Notes under the pieces: generated by a model
What the model was told of the DNA's origin: nothing
Databases searched by the model: none
The model's input: the letters and a program-made list of their open reading frames with translations, nothing else
Source: JBBEAM01 sp040882845
GTDB lineage: Bacteria > Pseudomonadota > Alphaproteobacteria > Kiloniellales > DSM-21159
DNA length: 64,000 bases
Assembly (NCBI GenBank): GCA_040882845.1
Contig: JBBEAM010000013.1
Coordinates: 62,001-126,000, forward strand
Direction: 5' to 3'
Position numbers and translations under genes: made by a program
Shown: positions 24,799-32,943 of the stretch, piece after piece
How the letters are laid out: each line of letters starts with the position of its first letter
Numbering within the stretch: position 1 is the stretch's first letter

Positions 24799-26348
24799 GT
24801 TTCAGTCTGGAGTGGTTTCAAAATCTCTTCAGTGGTCTTCACCACTGCAGATTCTATTGGTATGTACGATGCAACAAATTGCTTCACAATCGGGGTTGCT
24901 TTTGCAGGTTGCCATTTCTTAGCAATCCCGCTTTCGTCCTTTCTTTTCCCTCTTTTAAAGATCTCCCAGTATCTCTCCGGAGCAATTCCTATAAACTGTC
25001 TGAAGACAACCTGGTTTCTAGTTCCAGGTCTTCCATCATCAAAGTGTATAGAATCGTTATGTAATTCTCCAGCCAGACTCTTTGAGTACGGTTCCAGAAA
25101 AACAACTTCGGAAATTCCCGAGGCCACAATGTGCCGCGCGCAGTTGTGACAAGGATAGGTGGTAGTGTATAAAATAGACTCTCGGAGTGAAATACCTCTT
25201 CTTGCGCAATCAGCTATCACAGACATTTCCGCATGTATTATCCTTCCATACTCTAGACTGTTCATTATATTTGCATCTTCTATATGCGGATTTGATCTTT
25301 TATCTAAAGCAAGCCGGACCATTTCGGTCATGCCCTTTGACGCTACATCATCCCGCAACCATTTTCCTTCGTTTAGTATGCGGAAAATATCTTCGAGAAG
25401 ATGACGTTTCATTTTATGAGCTGGGTCAAAACCATGAACGAAATCTCTAGAGTCCGTCTCGTCTTCCTCCCAGTAAGTCCCACCCCCACCTTTTGGCACT
25501 TCATTACATCCTAAGGCTATGATTTCACCCTGCTTTGTAACTGCAGCAGCGCCCACTTGGCGGGATAAATCCGACGACCTTAGAGAGGCACACTTTGCAG
25601 TATAAGCGCCATACTCCTCTTTCCGAGGAGTTATGAAGCTATCGCCAAAAAAAGCTCTAATAAATCTCCTGCAAGTCTCTCTTGTAGAATTTTCATTCTC
25701 AGCACTTATTATTACATCAGCAAGGGGAAATGTATTCTTGACTCTCTGTCCATATTCGTTCTGTTCTTCATCATCATCTCTAACAATCAGGTTTTGCGCA
25801 TAAGATTTATAATGCTCGCTTCTTTTATCCCCATGATGAGATTCGCTAATCTTGTGCGTGAGGGAGTTTAGCCGTGATGCTGATGAGCAATACGCTGAAA
25901 CCTGGATAAATAATTTCCCATATACGTCGCGCAATTTCTCAACTTCTTCTGGCCTTTTTAGTTGATTAAATATATAAACTGTTTTTGGAGATGGCTTAGT
26001 CATTTTGCCAGTTATTTGACCGCGCCTTTTTTTAATTGCTGCTATTGATAAAAGTGCTAATGCGTCATTTCTTCTCATTTTCCTCCTTATTTTGTTTCCA
26101 GCATCCATATAGGTTTTATATCTTGTTTCTAGTGGGCTTTCTTTTAACTTTAGCTCAATCTTCGAGTCTTTCATGAGCTTAGACACATGGAGGCATTCGG
26201 ATTCATACCCGACTTTCTCGAATTCTTCACGGAGCACATTCTCGACTATCGAGAGATCAGTCCCGATGGGTGCTACGAGGCCGACTACGAGCTCGGGGCC
26301 GGTGTCGGGAACGAGGAAAGTCGAAGACTGCTTTGCTTTGGTGGCCAT
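24795..26348 (-). CDS. Anti-phage dCTP/dCMP deaminase (AvcD/DcdV type)
   Basis: 517 residues. N-terminal P-loop-kinase-like domain (VVGLVAPIGTDLSIVENVLR, near 20-45) and C-terminal deoxycytidylate deaminase domain with zinc motifs HAE (372-374) and PCHNC (399-403), in IIHAEMSVIADC and TTYPCHNCARHIV. This two-domain layout is that of AvcD/DcdV, which drains dCTP/dCMP during infection and is held in check by an RNA antitoxin encoded upstream. The ATG at 26348 is chosen because AAGGAGG lies eight bases before it; the ATG at 26369 has no ribosome site. Low GC and rare-looking codons mark it as acquired. Confidence 0.9.
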   Translation of the reverse strand: MATKAKQSSTFLVPDTGPELVVGLVAPIGTDLSIVENVLREEFEKVGYESECLHVSKLMKDSKIELKLKESPLETRYKTYMDAGNKIRRKMRRNDALALLSIAAIKKRRGQITGKMTKPSPKTVYIFNQLKRPEEVEKLRDVYGKLFIQVSAYCSSASRLNSLTHKISESHHGDKRSEHYKSYAQNLIVRDDDEEQNEYGQRVKNTFPLADVIISAENENSTRETCRRFIRAFFGDSFITPRKEEYGAYTAKCASLRSSDLSRQVGAAAVTKQGEIIALGCNEVPKGGGGTYWEEDETDSRDFVHGFDPAHKMKRHLLEDIFRILNEGKWLRDDVASKGMTEMVRLALDKRSNPHIEDANIMNSLEYGRIIHAEMSVIADCARRGISLRESILYTTTYPCHNCARHIVASGISEVVFLEPYSKSLAGELHNDSIHFDDGRPGTRNQVVFRQFIGIAPERYWEIFKRGKRKDESGIAKKWQPAKATPIVKQFVASYIPIESAVVKTTEEILKPLQTET

Positions 26349-26499
26349 GATCTGCGCCTCCTTAGACATGGATTTTCTACAAAACTTTCTCTGGTCGGCT
26401 CGAAACAGTCTGTCCTAAGATTCATACGCTACCGGCGCGAGTAGATATTTGTCACTGTCTTACCCGTGATGCGGATAAGTCAAGAACAGGGAGGCGACA
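26349..26499. promoter_or_regulatory. Divergent control region, candidate antitoxin RNA locus
   Basis: Gap between the deaminase start and the divergent 58-residue gene. In characterised AvcD/DcdV systems an inhibitory RNA is encoded just upstream of the deaminase, and this is the matching place. A TTGTCA at 26449-26454 with GATAAG at 26474-26479 could serve the rightward gene. No RNA structure was proven. Confidence 0.35.
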
Positions 26500-26676
26500 A
26501 TGGCTAAAGAAAGGGAGTTTCAGCCAGGTTGGCTGGATTCGGTATTCAAGGCTGCCTCGCAGGAGATCGAAGCTTGGCCCGACGGCATGAAACGACTTGA
26601 TTCTAACGAACCGAATAGTCAGCTCGACGCACACCACACGGAACAAAAATTCCTAGGGCAAAAGAAAAGCAGCTGA
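26500..26676 (+). CDS. Small uncharacterised protein, 58 residues, next to the deaminase
   Basis: It begins MAKEREFQPGWLDSVFKAAS and continues QEIEAWPDGMKRLDSNEPNS. The pattern WLxxVF-A--E---WP-GMKR resembles short proteins I associate with defence loci, from memory and unchecked. The ATG follows GGGAGG (26489-26494) by five bases, an excellent ribosome site. It is transcribed away from the dCTP deaminase and shares its AT-rich insert. No signal peptide or membrane segment. Could be a partner, a regulator or an unrelated passenger. Confidence 0.65.
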   Translation: MAKEREFQPGWLDSVFKAASQEIEAWPDGMKRLDSNEPNSQLDAHHTEQKFLGQKKSS

Positions 26677-26696
26677 GCTTTTCTAAGCCACTAGCG

Positions 26697-27209
26697 TCAA
26701 CTGAGTTGGTTTTGCGTCTCGGCCAGGGCCTTGCGCAGCGCCTTGGCGAGGTCGAGGCGTTCCTCGGGCGCCAGGAAGCTGCCGACGACCAGCCGCTTGC
26801 CGTGGCTGTGCAGCACCAGCTGGCTCTCGTGGTGCACCGGATCGTCCATCTGCACCCGCAGCCAATAGGGCTGGAACTCGAAGCTGCGCGCCTCGCCGTA
26901 GTGATTGACCTTGCGCACGGTCAGGCGCTCGGGGGTCAGCTCGAGGATTTCGTGGCGCCGGCCGTGGCGGTAGTTGGCCCGGAACAGCAGATAGATCAGC
27001 AGCACGTCGGCGCCCAGGAAGCCGACGATCGGCCAGGCGCCGGCCAGAAAGAGCGCCAGCCCGGCGGCGAAGGAGACGCAGCAGATCGCCGCCATGAAAA
27101 TCAGGAAGCCGCGCGGGGAGAGGCTGCGGTGCGGCGTCAGCAGGGCGTCGAAGAGCAGCGGCTCTGCGGCCTGGACACTTCCGGAGTCGATCTCGGCGGC
27201 GCTGCTCAT
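26697..27209 (-). CDS. DUF2244 domain-containing membrane protein
   Basis: 170 residues. Two adjacent transmembrane helices (about 35-80; GFLIFMAAICCVSFAAGLAL and VGFLGADVLLIYLLFRANYR) then a beta-rich cytoplasmic part (RPRRHEILELTPERLTV-like, FQPYWLRVQMDD). It is the DUF2244 pattern, commonly near nth in alphaproteobacteria. Function unknown. Divergent from nth across 95 bases. Confidence 0.88.
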   Translation of the reverse strand: MSSAAEIDSGSVQAAEPLLFDALLTPHRSLSPRGFLIFMAAICCVSFAAGLALFLAGAWPIVGFLGADVLLIYLLFRANYRHGRRHEILELTPERLTVRKVNHYGEARSFEFQPYWLRVQMDDPVHHESQLVLHSHGKRLVVGSFLAPEERLDLAKALRKALAETQNQLS

Positions 27210-27304
27210 GCTTTCAAGATAGGCAGCCGGGCGGACAATGGCAAAGCGCTGGGCGGGGCGCTAGACTTGCCCGCGTCGTTTCGCCGCGCTTTCCCGGAGC
27301 CCCG

Positions 27305-27949
27305 ATGAAAAAAGCCGACATCGCGGAGTTCTTCCGCCGCCTCGCCGAGCGCCTGCCCGAGCCCAAGGGCGAGCTGGACTACGTCAATCCCTATACCCTG
27401 CTGGTCGCCGTGGTGCTCTCGGCCCAGGCGACCGACGTCGGCGTCAACAAGGCGACGAAGCAGCTCTTCAAGACCGTCAAGACCCCGGAGGCGATGCTCG
27501 CGCTGGGCGAGGCGGGGCTGAAGCAACACATCAGGACCATCGGCCTTTACAATTCCAAGGCCAAGAACGTGATCGCCCTATCGCGGATGCTGCTGGAGCG
27601 TCACGGCGGCGGCGTGCCGCGCGACCGCGCGGCGCTGGAGGCGCTGCCCGGCGTCGGCCGCAAGACCGCCAACGTGGTGCTGAACATCGCCTACGGCGAG
27701 CCGACCATGGCGGTGGACACCCATATCTTCCGGGTCTCGAACCGCACCGGGCTGGCGCCGGGCAAGACCCCGCTGGAGGTCGAGAAGAAGCTGGAGAAGG
27801 CGGTGCCGGAGTCGCGCAAGCTGCACGCCCATCACTGGCTGATCCTGCACGGCCGCTACATCTGCAAGGCGCGCAAACCGGACTGCCCGGCCTGTCCGGT
27901 GGCCGATCTCTGCGCCTTCAAGGGCAAGACGCTGTTGCAGGCCGGCTGA
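27305..27949 (+). CDS. nth: Endonuclease III
   Basis: 214 residues. Bifunctional glycosylase/AP lyase that removes oxidised pyrimidines in base excision repair. Helix-hairpin-helix LPGVGRKTANVVLNIAYG with the catalytic Lys, the catalytic Asp in MAVDTHIFRVSNR, and the C-terminal 4Fe-4S cluster in CKARKPDCPACPVADLC. Convergent with the small lipoprotein gene, 2 bases apart. Confidence 0.97.
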   Translation: MKKADIAEFFRRLAERLPEPKGELDYVNPYTLLVAVVLSAQATDVGVNKATKQLFKTVKTPEAMLALGEAGLKQHIRTIGLYNSKAKNVIALSRMLLERHGGGVPRDRAALEALPGVGRKTANVVLNIAYGEPTMAVDTHIFRVSNRTGLAPGKTPLEVEKKLEKAVPESRKLHAHHWLILHGRYICKARKPDCPACPVADLCAFKGKTLLQAG

Positions 27950-27951
27950 AG

Positions 27952-28335
27952 TCAGCCTTTCGCGACCGTCTGGTGGCGCCGCAGCAGCCCGGCGAAGCAG
28001 GGCCGGGGATCGCTGCGCTCGGCGGTTTCACCGCGCGCCTCCAGGTGGATCACCTCGCGCTCTGGTCCGCCGTTCTCATAGAGAAAAAAGTCGAGTACGC
28101 AGCCTTCGCCCCGGTACTGCCAGATCTCGGCCGGGGCTTCGCGGCGCTTGAGCTGCGGTTCGCCGAGCTCGGCGAGCAGGGTCGCCGGCAGCGCGCCGAT
28201 CATCCGCCCGACGTTGTCGTCCACAGGGCCTGAACGCGCGGCCTGCTGCGAAGAGGCGGCGTTCCGCGGGTTCGTGGTCTGGCAGCCGCCGAGCAGCAGC
28301 AGTGCCGCCAGGGCGATCAGCGCCGGCTGCAACAT
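27952..28335 (-). CDS. Small lipoprotein of unknown function
   Basis: 127 residues. Lipobox LLGGCQTT with Cys18. The rest has a compact core (LLAELGEPQLKRREAPAEIW, YRGEGCVLDFFLYENGGPER) reminiscent of SmpA/BamE-like small lipoproteins, with the last Cys region DPRPCFAGLLRRHQ. No named family assigned. Lies 11 bases downstream of the bactofilin gene, same strand. Confidence 0.75.
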   Translation of the reverse strand: MLQPALIALAALLLLGGCQTTNPRNAASSQQAARSGPVDDNVGRMIGALPATLLAELGEPQLKRREAPAEIWQYRGEGCVLDFFLYENGGPEREVIHLEARGETAERSDPRPCFAGLLRRHQTVAKG

Positions 28336-28346
28336 CGCCGCAAAGA

Positions 28347-29198
28347 TCAGCTGGCGCCGCTGCCGCCGGCCGCGGCGCGCGGCGCGGCATCCTCGTCGCG
28401 GTCCGGCATCGCGCCGTGTCCGGGCTCAGCCGGCTGCGGACGGGACTCCATGGCCGGCGTCTTGGCCTGGCCCTGGGTGCCGTCCAGCTCGGCGATGTCG
28501 CCGGACAGGCGGCCGCCGCGGGCGATCTCCATCTCGCGGTAGCGCAGCTTGCCCTTGATCTGGCCGCTGCCCTGCAGGCGCAGGTGCTTGCTGACCGTCA
28601 GCTCGCCCTCGAACAGGCCGCTGATCTCTGCGACCTCGACGCTGGCCTTGCCCTTGAAGACGCCGCTCTCGGCGATGTCGAGCATCTTGCTGTCGGTCAG
28701 GTTGCACTCGACCTGACCCTCGACGACCAGGGTGTCGCAGGTGGTGATCTCTCCCGCCAGGCGGATCTCACGGCCAACGATCAGCTTCTTGCCTTCGGTT
28801 TCACCGGTCATCGACTGTACTTCCCTTCGTTCCTGTGTGCGGCCCGGTGTATCCTCCCCGGCCTGTGTCGCTTTGTCTTGAGCTGGCTTGCTTTCGGAGT
28901 GCTTGCCCGCGGTGGCCCCGCCCGGGCTCTGCCCGCCGCCATGCCCGCCACCGTGCCCGTTGCCACCGGCGCCGCGGCTCGGCGCGGTGATACCGGCGAT
29001 CGGGTTGTTAACGGAGGGGTTGGCGATCGGCGGCGACGGACGCGCGGCCGCTTGCGCTCCGGGACGCGCCGAACTGGCCGGGCGCGCGGGCTTATCCGGA
29101 GCCTTCGCCTGCTGAAATCTGGGTTCCCGCTGGCCTTCGCCCTGGTCTTGCCGTGGCGCCGCGGGCTTTTCGCCGCTGGGTTTGCGCTTACCGAACAT
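28347..29198 (-). CDS. Bactofilin (polymer-forming cytoskeletal protein)
   Basis: 283 residues. A long disordered N-terminal region rich in Pro, Gly and basic residues (about 1-125) precedes a bactofilin beta-helix (about 130-235: REIRLAGEITTCDTLVVEGQ, VFKGKASVEVAEISGLFEGE, LTVSKHLRLQGSGQIKGKLR), then a disordered tail. Bactofilins polymerise without nucleotide and organise cell-shape or wall enzymes. The unusually long N-terminal tail may be a membrane or partner-binding segment. Confidence 0.9.
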   Translation of the reverse strand: MFGKRKPSGEKPAAPRQDQGEGQREPRFQQAKAPDKPARPASSARPGAQAAARPSPPIANPSVNNPIAGITAPSRGAGGNGHGGGHGGGQSPGGATAGKHSESKPAQDKATQAGEDTPGRTQERREVQSMTGETEGKKLIVGREIRLAGEITTCDTLVVEGQVECNLTDSKMLDIAESGVFKGKASVEVAEISGLFEGELTVSKHLRLQGSGQIKGKLRYREMEIARGGRLSGDIAELDGTQGQAKTPAMESRPQPAEPGHGAMPDRDEDAAPRAAAGGSGAS

Positions 29199-29249
29199 GC
29201 TGTTCCCCCGAATCCCTTGACCTAGCTACTGCATCCTTGTCGACGAAGC

Positions 29250-29987
29250 TCAAACTTCGTTCTCGAGCCGCTTGCCGGAACGGCGGCGCAGCTCTTCGAA
29301 GACATGCACCATCAACGCCGTCGCCACCAAGGGCATGACCAGATTGATCACCGGAAGCGTCAACAATATGGCAATGACAACGCCGGCTAAGAGAATGCGT
29401 CCCCGATAGACCTTTCTGAGCCGGCGGCTTTCGACAGCGCTGAGACGCCGCACGGCAACGAGCTCGAAGTATTCCCTGCCGAGAAGATAGCCGTTAAGTC
29501 CATAGAAAACAAATAAATTGAGGGGCGGAACGAAGCTCAAAGCAATAATCAGGGGCAGAAATAGAATGTTCAGCCCAATGGTCGCCAAGGCAAGACGCAG
29601 TCCATCAAGGATAGCCTCAAACAAAGGCTGTTCGCGCGCCGGCGGTAACTCGGGATAGTGCCTGGCCTCGACCTGCCGGCAGACGTCGTCGAGCAGGAAG
29701 GACAGCACCATGACGATGACTGCCGGAAAGAGGATGAAGGAGGCGAAGAGGATCGCCCCGATGGCACCCAGCCCGGCGAGAATCTCGGCGGCGTCGATCC
29801 AGAACTGCGAGGCGCCGATCCCGGCCAGCCAGGCGCTCAGCAGCTCGCCGAGCCAAACCGCGCCGAAGGCGGCGCCGATCCACAGGGCAAGGAAGGTGGC
29901 GATGGAGATCAGCAGCGACAGCCAGAAGGTGCTGCGTGTGGCAGGATCGGAAAGCTGCCGGAAACCGCGGATCAGATAGCCAAGCAT
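29250..29987 (-). CDS. EI24/CysZ-like inner-membrane protein
   Basis: 245 residues with four or more transmembrane helices (about 20-50, 60-95, 125-160, 195-225). The pattern (GFRQLSDPATRSTFWLSLLI, LPLIIALSFVPPLNLFVFYG, NGYLLGREYFELVAVRRL) fits the EI24 family that includes CysZ sulfate transporters. Substrate is not predictable. Divergent from the adenosine kinase gene. Confidence 0.82.
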   Translation of the reverse strand: MLGYLIRGFRQLSDPATRSTFWLSLLISIATFLALWIGAAFGAVWLGELLSAWLAGIGASQFWIDAAEILAGLGAIGAILFASFILFPAVIVMVLSFLLDDVCRQVEARHYPELPPAREQPLFEAILDGLRLALATIGLNILFLPLIIALSFVPPLNLFVFYGLNGYLLGREYFELVAVRRLSAVESRRLRKVYRGRILLAGVVIAILLTLPVINLVMPLVATALMVHVFEELRRRSGKRLENEV

Positions 29988-30123
29988 GAGCTTGTCATAG
30001 CCCTCGCTCCGCGCCGGAGCAAGGCCGCAGAGGCGGCAGTATCCCGCACTGCAGCAGGACTTGCCGCGAACCTCGCCGCGCTATAGTGTGCGGCCACTTT
30101 TCCAGCAGCACGGATAGCTTGTC

Positions 30124-31116
30124 ATGTCCTCCACGCGCTACGATGTCGTCGGCATCGGCAACGCCATCGTCGACGTTTTGAGTCACGCCGAGGAGGCCTT
30201 CCTCGCCGCGCACGACCTGAACAAGGGGTCGATGACCCTGATCGACATGGCGCGGGCCGAGTCGCTCTACGGCGACATGGGTCCCGCGCAGGAGGCTTCC
30301 GGCGGCTCGGCGGCCAATACCCTGGCCGGTCTGGCGGCGCTCGGCGGCGGCGGCGCCTTCCTCGGCAAGGTGCGCAACGACCAGCTCGGCGGCATCTTCC
30401 GCCACGACCTGCGCGCCAGCGGGGTCGATTACAATACCGCCCCGGCCAGCGAGGGCGATCCGACCGCGCGCTGCCTGATCTTCGTCACGCCGGACGCGCA
30501 GCGCACCATGGCGACCTATCTCGGCGCCTCGATCGCCTTCGGGCCGGACGATCTCGATCTGGAGACCGTGCGCGCCGGCATGGTGCTCTACCTCGAGGGT
30601 TATCTCTGGGATTCCGATCCGGCCCGCGAGGCTTTCCGTCTCGCCGCCGAGGCTGCACGCGAGGCCGGACGCAAGGTGGCGCTGACCCTGTCCGATCCCT
30701 TCTGCGTCGACAGGCACCGCGCCTCCTTCCGCGAGCTGGTCGACGGCCATGTCGACCTGCTGTTCGCCAACGAGTCGGAGATCGTCTCCCTCTACGAGAC
30801 GCAGGACTTCGACGAGGCCCTGACCCAGGTGCGCGGGCGGGTCGAGGTCGCGGCCCTGACCCGCAGCGAAAAGGGCTCGGTGATCCTCAGCGGCGACGCC
30901 GTGGAGACGATCGAAGCCGTGACCGTCGGCCCGCTGACCGACACCACTGGCGCCGGCGATCTCTACGCCGCCGGCTTCCTCTATGGCTACACCCAGGGGC
31001 GCAGCCTCGCCGACTGCGGCCGCCTCGGCGCCATCGCCGCCGGCGAAGCCGTCTCCCACATGGGACCCCGTCCCGCGCGCGACCTCAAGGCGCTGGTCGC
31101 CGAGCATATGAAATGA
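30124..31116 (+). CDS. PfkB-family sugar/adenosine kinase
   Basis: 330 residues. PfkB fold: N-terminal DVVGIGNAIVDVLSHAEEAF, the GGSAANTLAGLAALGGGGAF signature and C-terminal DTTGAGDLYAAGFLYG with the catalytic Asp. Alphaproteobacterial members of this subgroup are annotated adenosine kinases, phosphorylating adenosine to AMP; that substrate is inference. Its stop overlaps the typA start (ATGA). Confidence 0.88.
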   Translation: MSSTRYDVVGIGNAIVDVLSHAEEAFLAAHDLNKGSMTLIDMARAESLYGDMGPAQEASGGSAANTLAGLAALGGGGAFLGKVRNDQLGGIFRHDLRASGVDYNTAPASEGDPTARCLIFVTPDAQRTMATYLGASIAFGPDDLDLETVRAGMVLYLEGYLWDSDPAREAFRLAAEAAREAGRKVALTLSDPFCVDRHRASFRELVDGHVDLLFANESEIVSLYETQDFDEALTQVRGRVEVAALTRSEKGSVILSGDAVETIEAVTVGPLTDTTGAGDLYAAGFLYGYTQGRSLADCGRLGAIAAGEAVSHMGPRPARDLKALVAEHMK

Positions 31117-32942
31117 CCCGAACCATGGACCTTCGCAACCTCGCCATCATCGCCCACGTCGATCACGGGAAGACCACTCTGGTCGACCAGCTGCTGAAGC
31201 TGTCGGGCAGCCTGCGCGCCAACCAGCAAATGGCCGAACGGGCGATGGATTCCAACGACCTGGAGCGCGAGCGCGGCATCACCATCCTGGCCAAGTGCAC
31301 CTCGGTCGAGTGGCAGGGCAAGCGCATCAACATCGTCGATACGCCCGGCCACGCCGACTTCGGCGGCGAGGTCGAGCGCATCCTCTCGATGGTCGACGGC
31401 GTGCTGCTGCTGGTCGACGCCTCCGAGGGGCCGATGCCGCAGACCAAGTTCGTGCTCGGCAAGGCGCTGGCGCGCGGGCTGGAACCGATCGTTGTGATCA
31501 ACAAGGCCGACAAGCCCGACGCGCGCGTCTTCGAGGTGCAGAACGAGGTCTTCGACCTCTTCGCCGCGCTCGATGCCAACGACCGCCAGCTCGACTTCCC
31601 GACCATCTTCGCCTCGGCCAAGCAGGGCTGGGCGGCGCGCGAGCCCGACGGCGAGCGCGAAGGTATGGAGGCGCTGTTCGAGACCATCCTCGCCCATGTG
31701 CGCCCCGCCGTGGGCGACGGCGCGGCGCCCTTCGCCATGCTGGCGACCACGCTGGAGGCCGATCCCTATCTCGGGCGGATCCTGACCGGGCGGATCCACA
31801 GCGGCCAGGCGCGGCAGAACATGCAGGTCAAGGCGCTGAGCCGCGACGGCAAGCTGCTGGAAAGCGGCCGCCTGACCAAGCTGCTCGCCTTCCGCGGCCT
31901 CGCCCGGGTGCCGGTGGAGACCGCCGAGGCCGGCGACATCATCGCCGTCGCCGGACTGCAGAAGGCGACCGTCGCCGACACCCTCTGCGCCACCGAGGTG
32001 ACCGCCGCCCTGCCCAGCCAGCCGATCGACCCGCCAACCCTGGCGATGACCTTCTCGGTCAACGACTCGCCGCTGGCCGGGCGCGAGGGCGACAAGGTGA
32101 CCTCGCGGATGATCCGCGACCGCCTGCTGCGCGAGGCCGAGGGCAACGTCGCGCTGCGCATCGGCGAGACCGAGGAAAAGGACGCCTTCGAGGTCGCCGG
32201 GCGCGGCGAGCTGCAGCTCGGCGTGCTGATCGAAACCATGCGCCGCGAGGGCTTCGAGCTGTCGATCAGCCGCCCGCGGGTGATCTTCAAGGAGGAGGGC
32301 GGCCGCCGCCAGGAGCCCCTGGAAGAGGTGCAGATCGATGTCGACGAGGAGTATTCCGGCCCGGTGGTCGAGAAGATGAACCAGCGCAAGGCGGAGATGA
32401 CCGATCTGCGTCCCTCCGGCGGCGGCAAGGTGCGGATCACCTTCATCGCGCCCTCGCGCGGGCTGATCGGCTACCACGGCGAGTTCCTGACAGACACCCG
32501 CGGCACCGGCATCATGCACCGCCTGTTCCACAGCTACGGCGCCTACCGCGGCCCGATCGAGGGGCGGCGCGTCGGCGTCCTGATCTCCAACGCCAGCGGC
32601 GCCGCGGCGCCCTATGCGCTGTGGAACCTGGAGGATCGCGGGCCGATGTTCATCGAGCCCGGCGTCCAGGTCTACGAGGGCATGATCATCGGCGAGCACA
32701 ACCGCGGCAACGACCTCGAGGTCAACGCCCTGAAAGCCAAGCAGCTGACCAACTTTCGGGCCTCCGGCAAGGACGAGGCCGTGCGCCTGACCCCGCCGCG
32801 GAGCTTCGCGCTGGAGCAGGCCCTGGCCTACATCCAGGACGACGAGCTGGTCGAGGTGACACCGAAGACCATCCGCCTGCGCAAGCGCCTGCTCGATCCG
32901 AACGCCCGCAAGCGGGAGGCGCGGCGGCTCGAGGCCGGCTGA
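31113..32942 (+). CDS. typA: Ribosome-associated GTPase TypA/BipA
   Basis: 609 residues. Translational GTPase with elongation-factor-like domains, involved in ribosome assembly and stress. G1 IIAHVDHGKTTLVDQ, G2/G3 RERGITILAKCTSV and VDTPGHADFGGEVERI, G4 VINKADKPDA; the C-terminal RGLIGYHGEFLTDTRGTGIM is typical of BipA. ATG at 31113 overlaps the kinase stop; ATG at 31125 (MDLRNLAIIAH) is an equally good start. It is followed by ampG one base after its stop. Confidence 0.97.
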   Translation: MTRTMDLRNLAIIAHVDHGKTTLVDQLLKLSGSLRANQQMAERAMDSNDLERERGITILAKCTSVEWQGKRINIVDTPGHADFGGEVERILSMVDGVLLLVDASEGPMPQTKFVLGKALARGLEPIVVINKADKPDARVFEVQNEVFDLFAALDANDRQLDFPTIFASAKQGWAAREPDGEREGMEALFETILAHVRPAVGDGAAPFAMLATTLEADPYLGRILTGRIHSGQARQNMQVKALSRDGKLLESGRLTKLLAFRGLARVPVETAEAGDIIAVAGLQKATVADTLCATEVTAALPSQPIDPPTLAMTFSVNDSPLAGREGDKVTSRMIRDRLLREAEGNVALRIGETEEKDAFEVAGRGELQLGVLIETMRREGFELSISRPRVIFKEEGGRRQEPLEEVQIDVDEEYSGPVVEKMNQRKAEMTDLRPSGGGKVRITFIAPSRGLIGYHGEFLTDTRGTGIMHRLFHSYGAYRGPIEGRRVGVLISNASGAAAPYALWNLEDRGPMFIEPGVQVYEGMIIGEHNRGNDLEVNALKAKQLTNFRASGKDEAVRLTPPRSFALEQALAYIQDDELVEVTPKTIRLRKRLLDPNARKREARRLEAG

Positions 32943-32943
32943 G

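Larger units (their letters stand above)
24799..26696. mobile_element. AT-rich acquired segment between dapB and the DUF2244 gene
   Basis: About 1.9 kb with much lower GC than either side, beginning at the dapB stop and ending just before the DUF2244 gene stop. Carries the dCTP deaminase, a divergent 58-residue gene and a 151-base non-coding gap. No integrase, terminal repeat or flanking direct repeat was found by eye, so how it arrived is unknown. Confidence 0.6.

Noticed and set aside
24799..26696. Insertion sequence or flanking repeats around the deaminase insert
   Set aside because: No terminal inverted repeats, transposase or matching flanks were seen; the edges are inferred from composition only.
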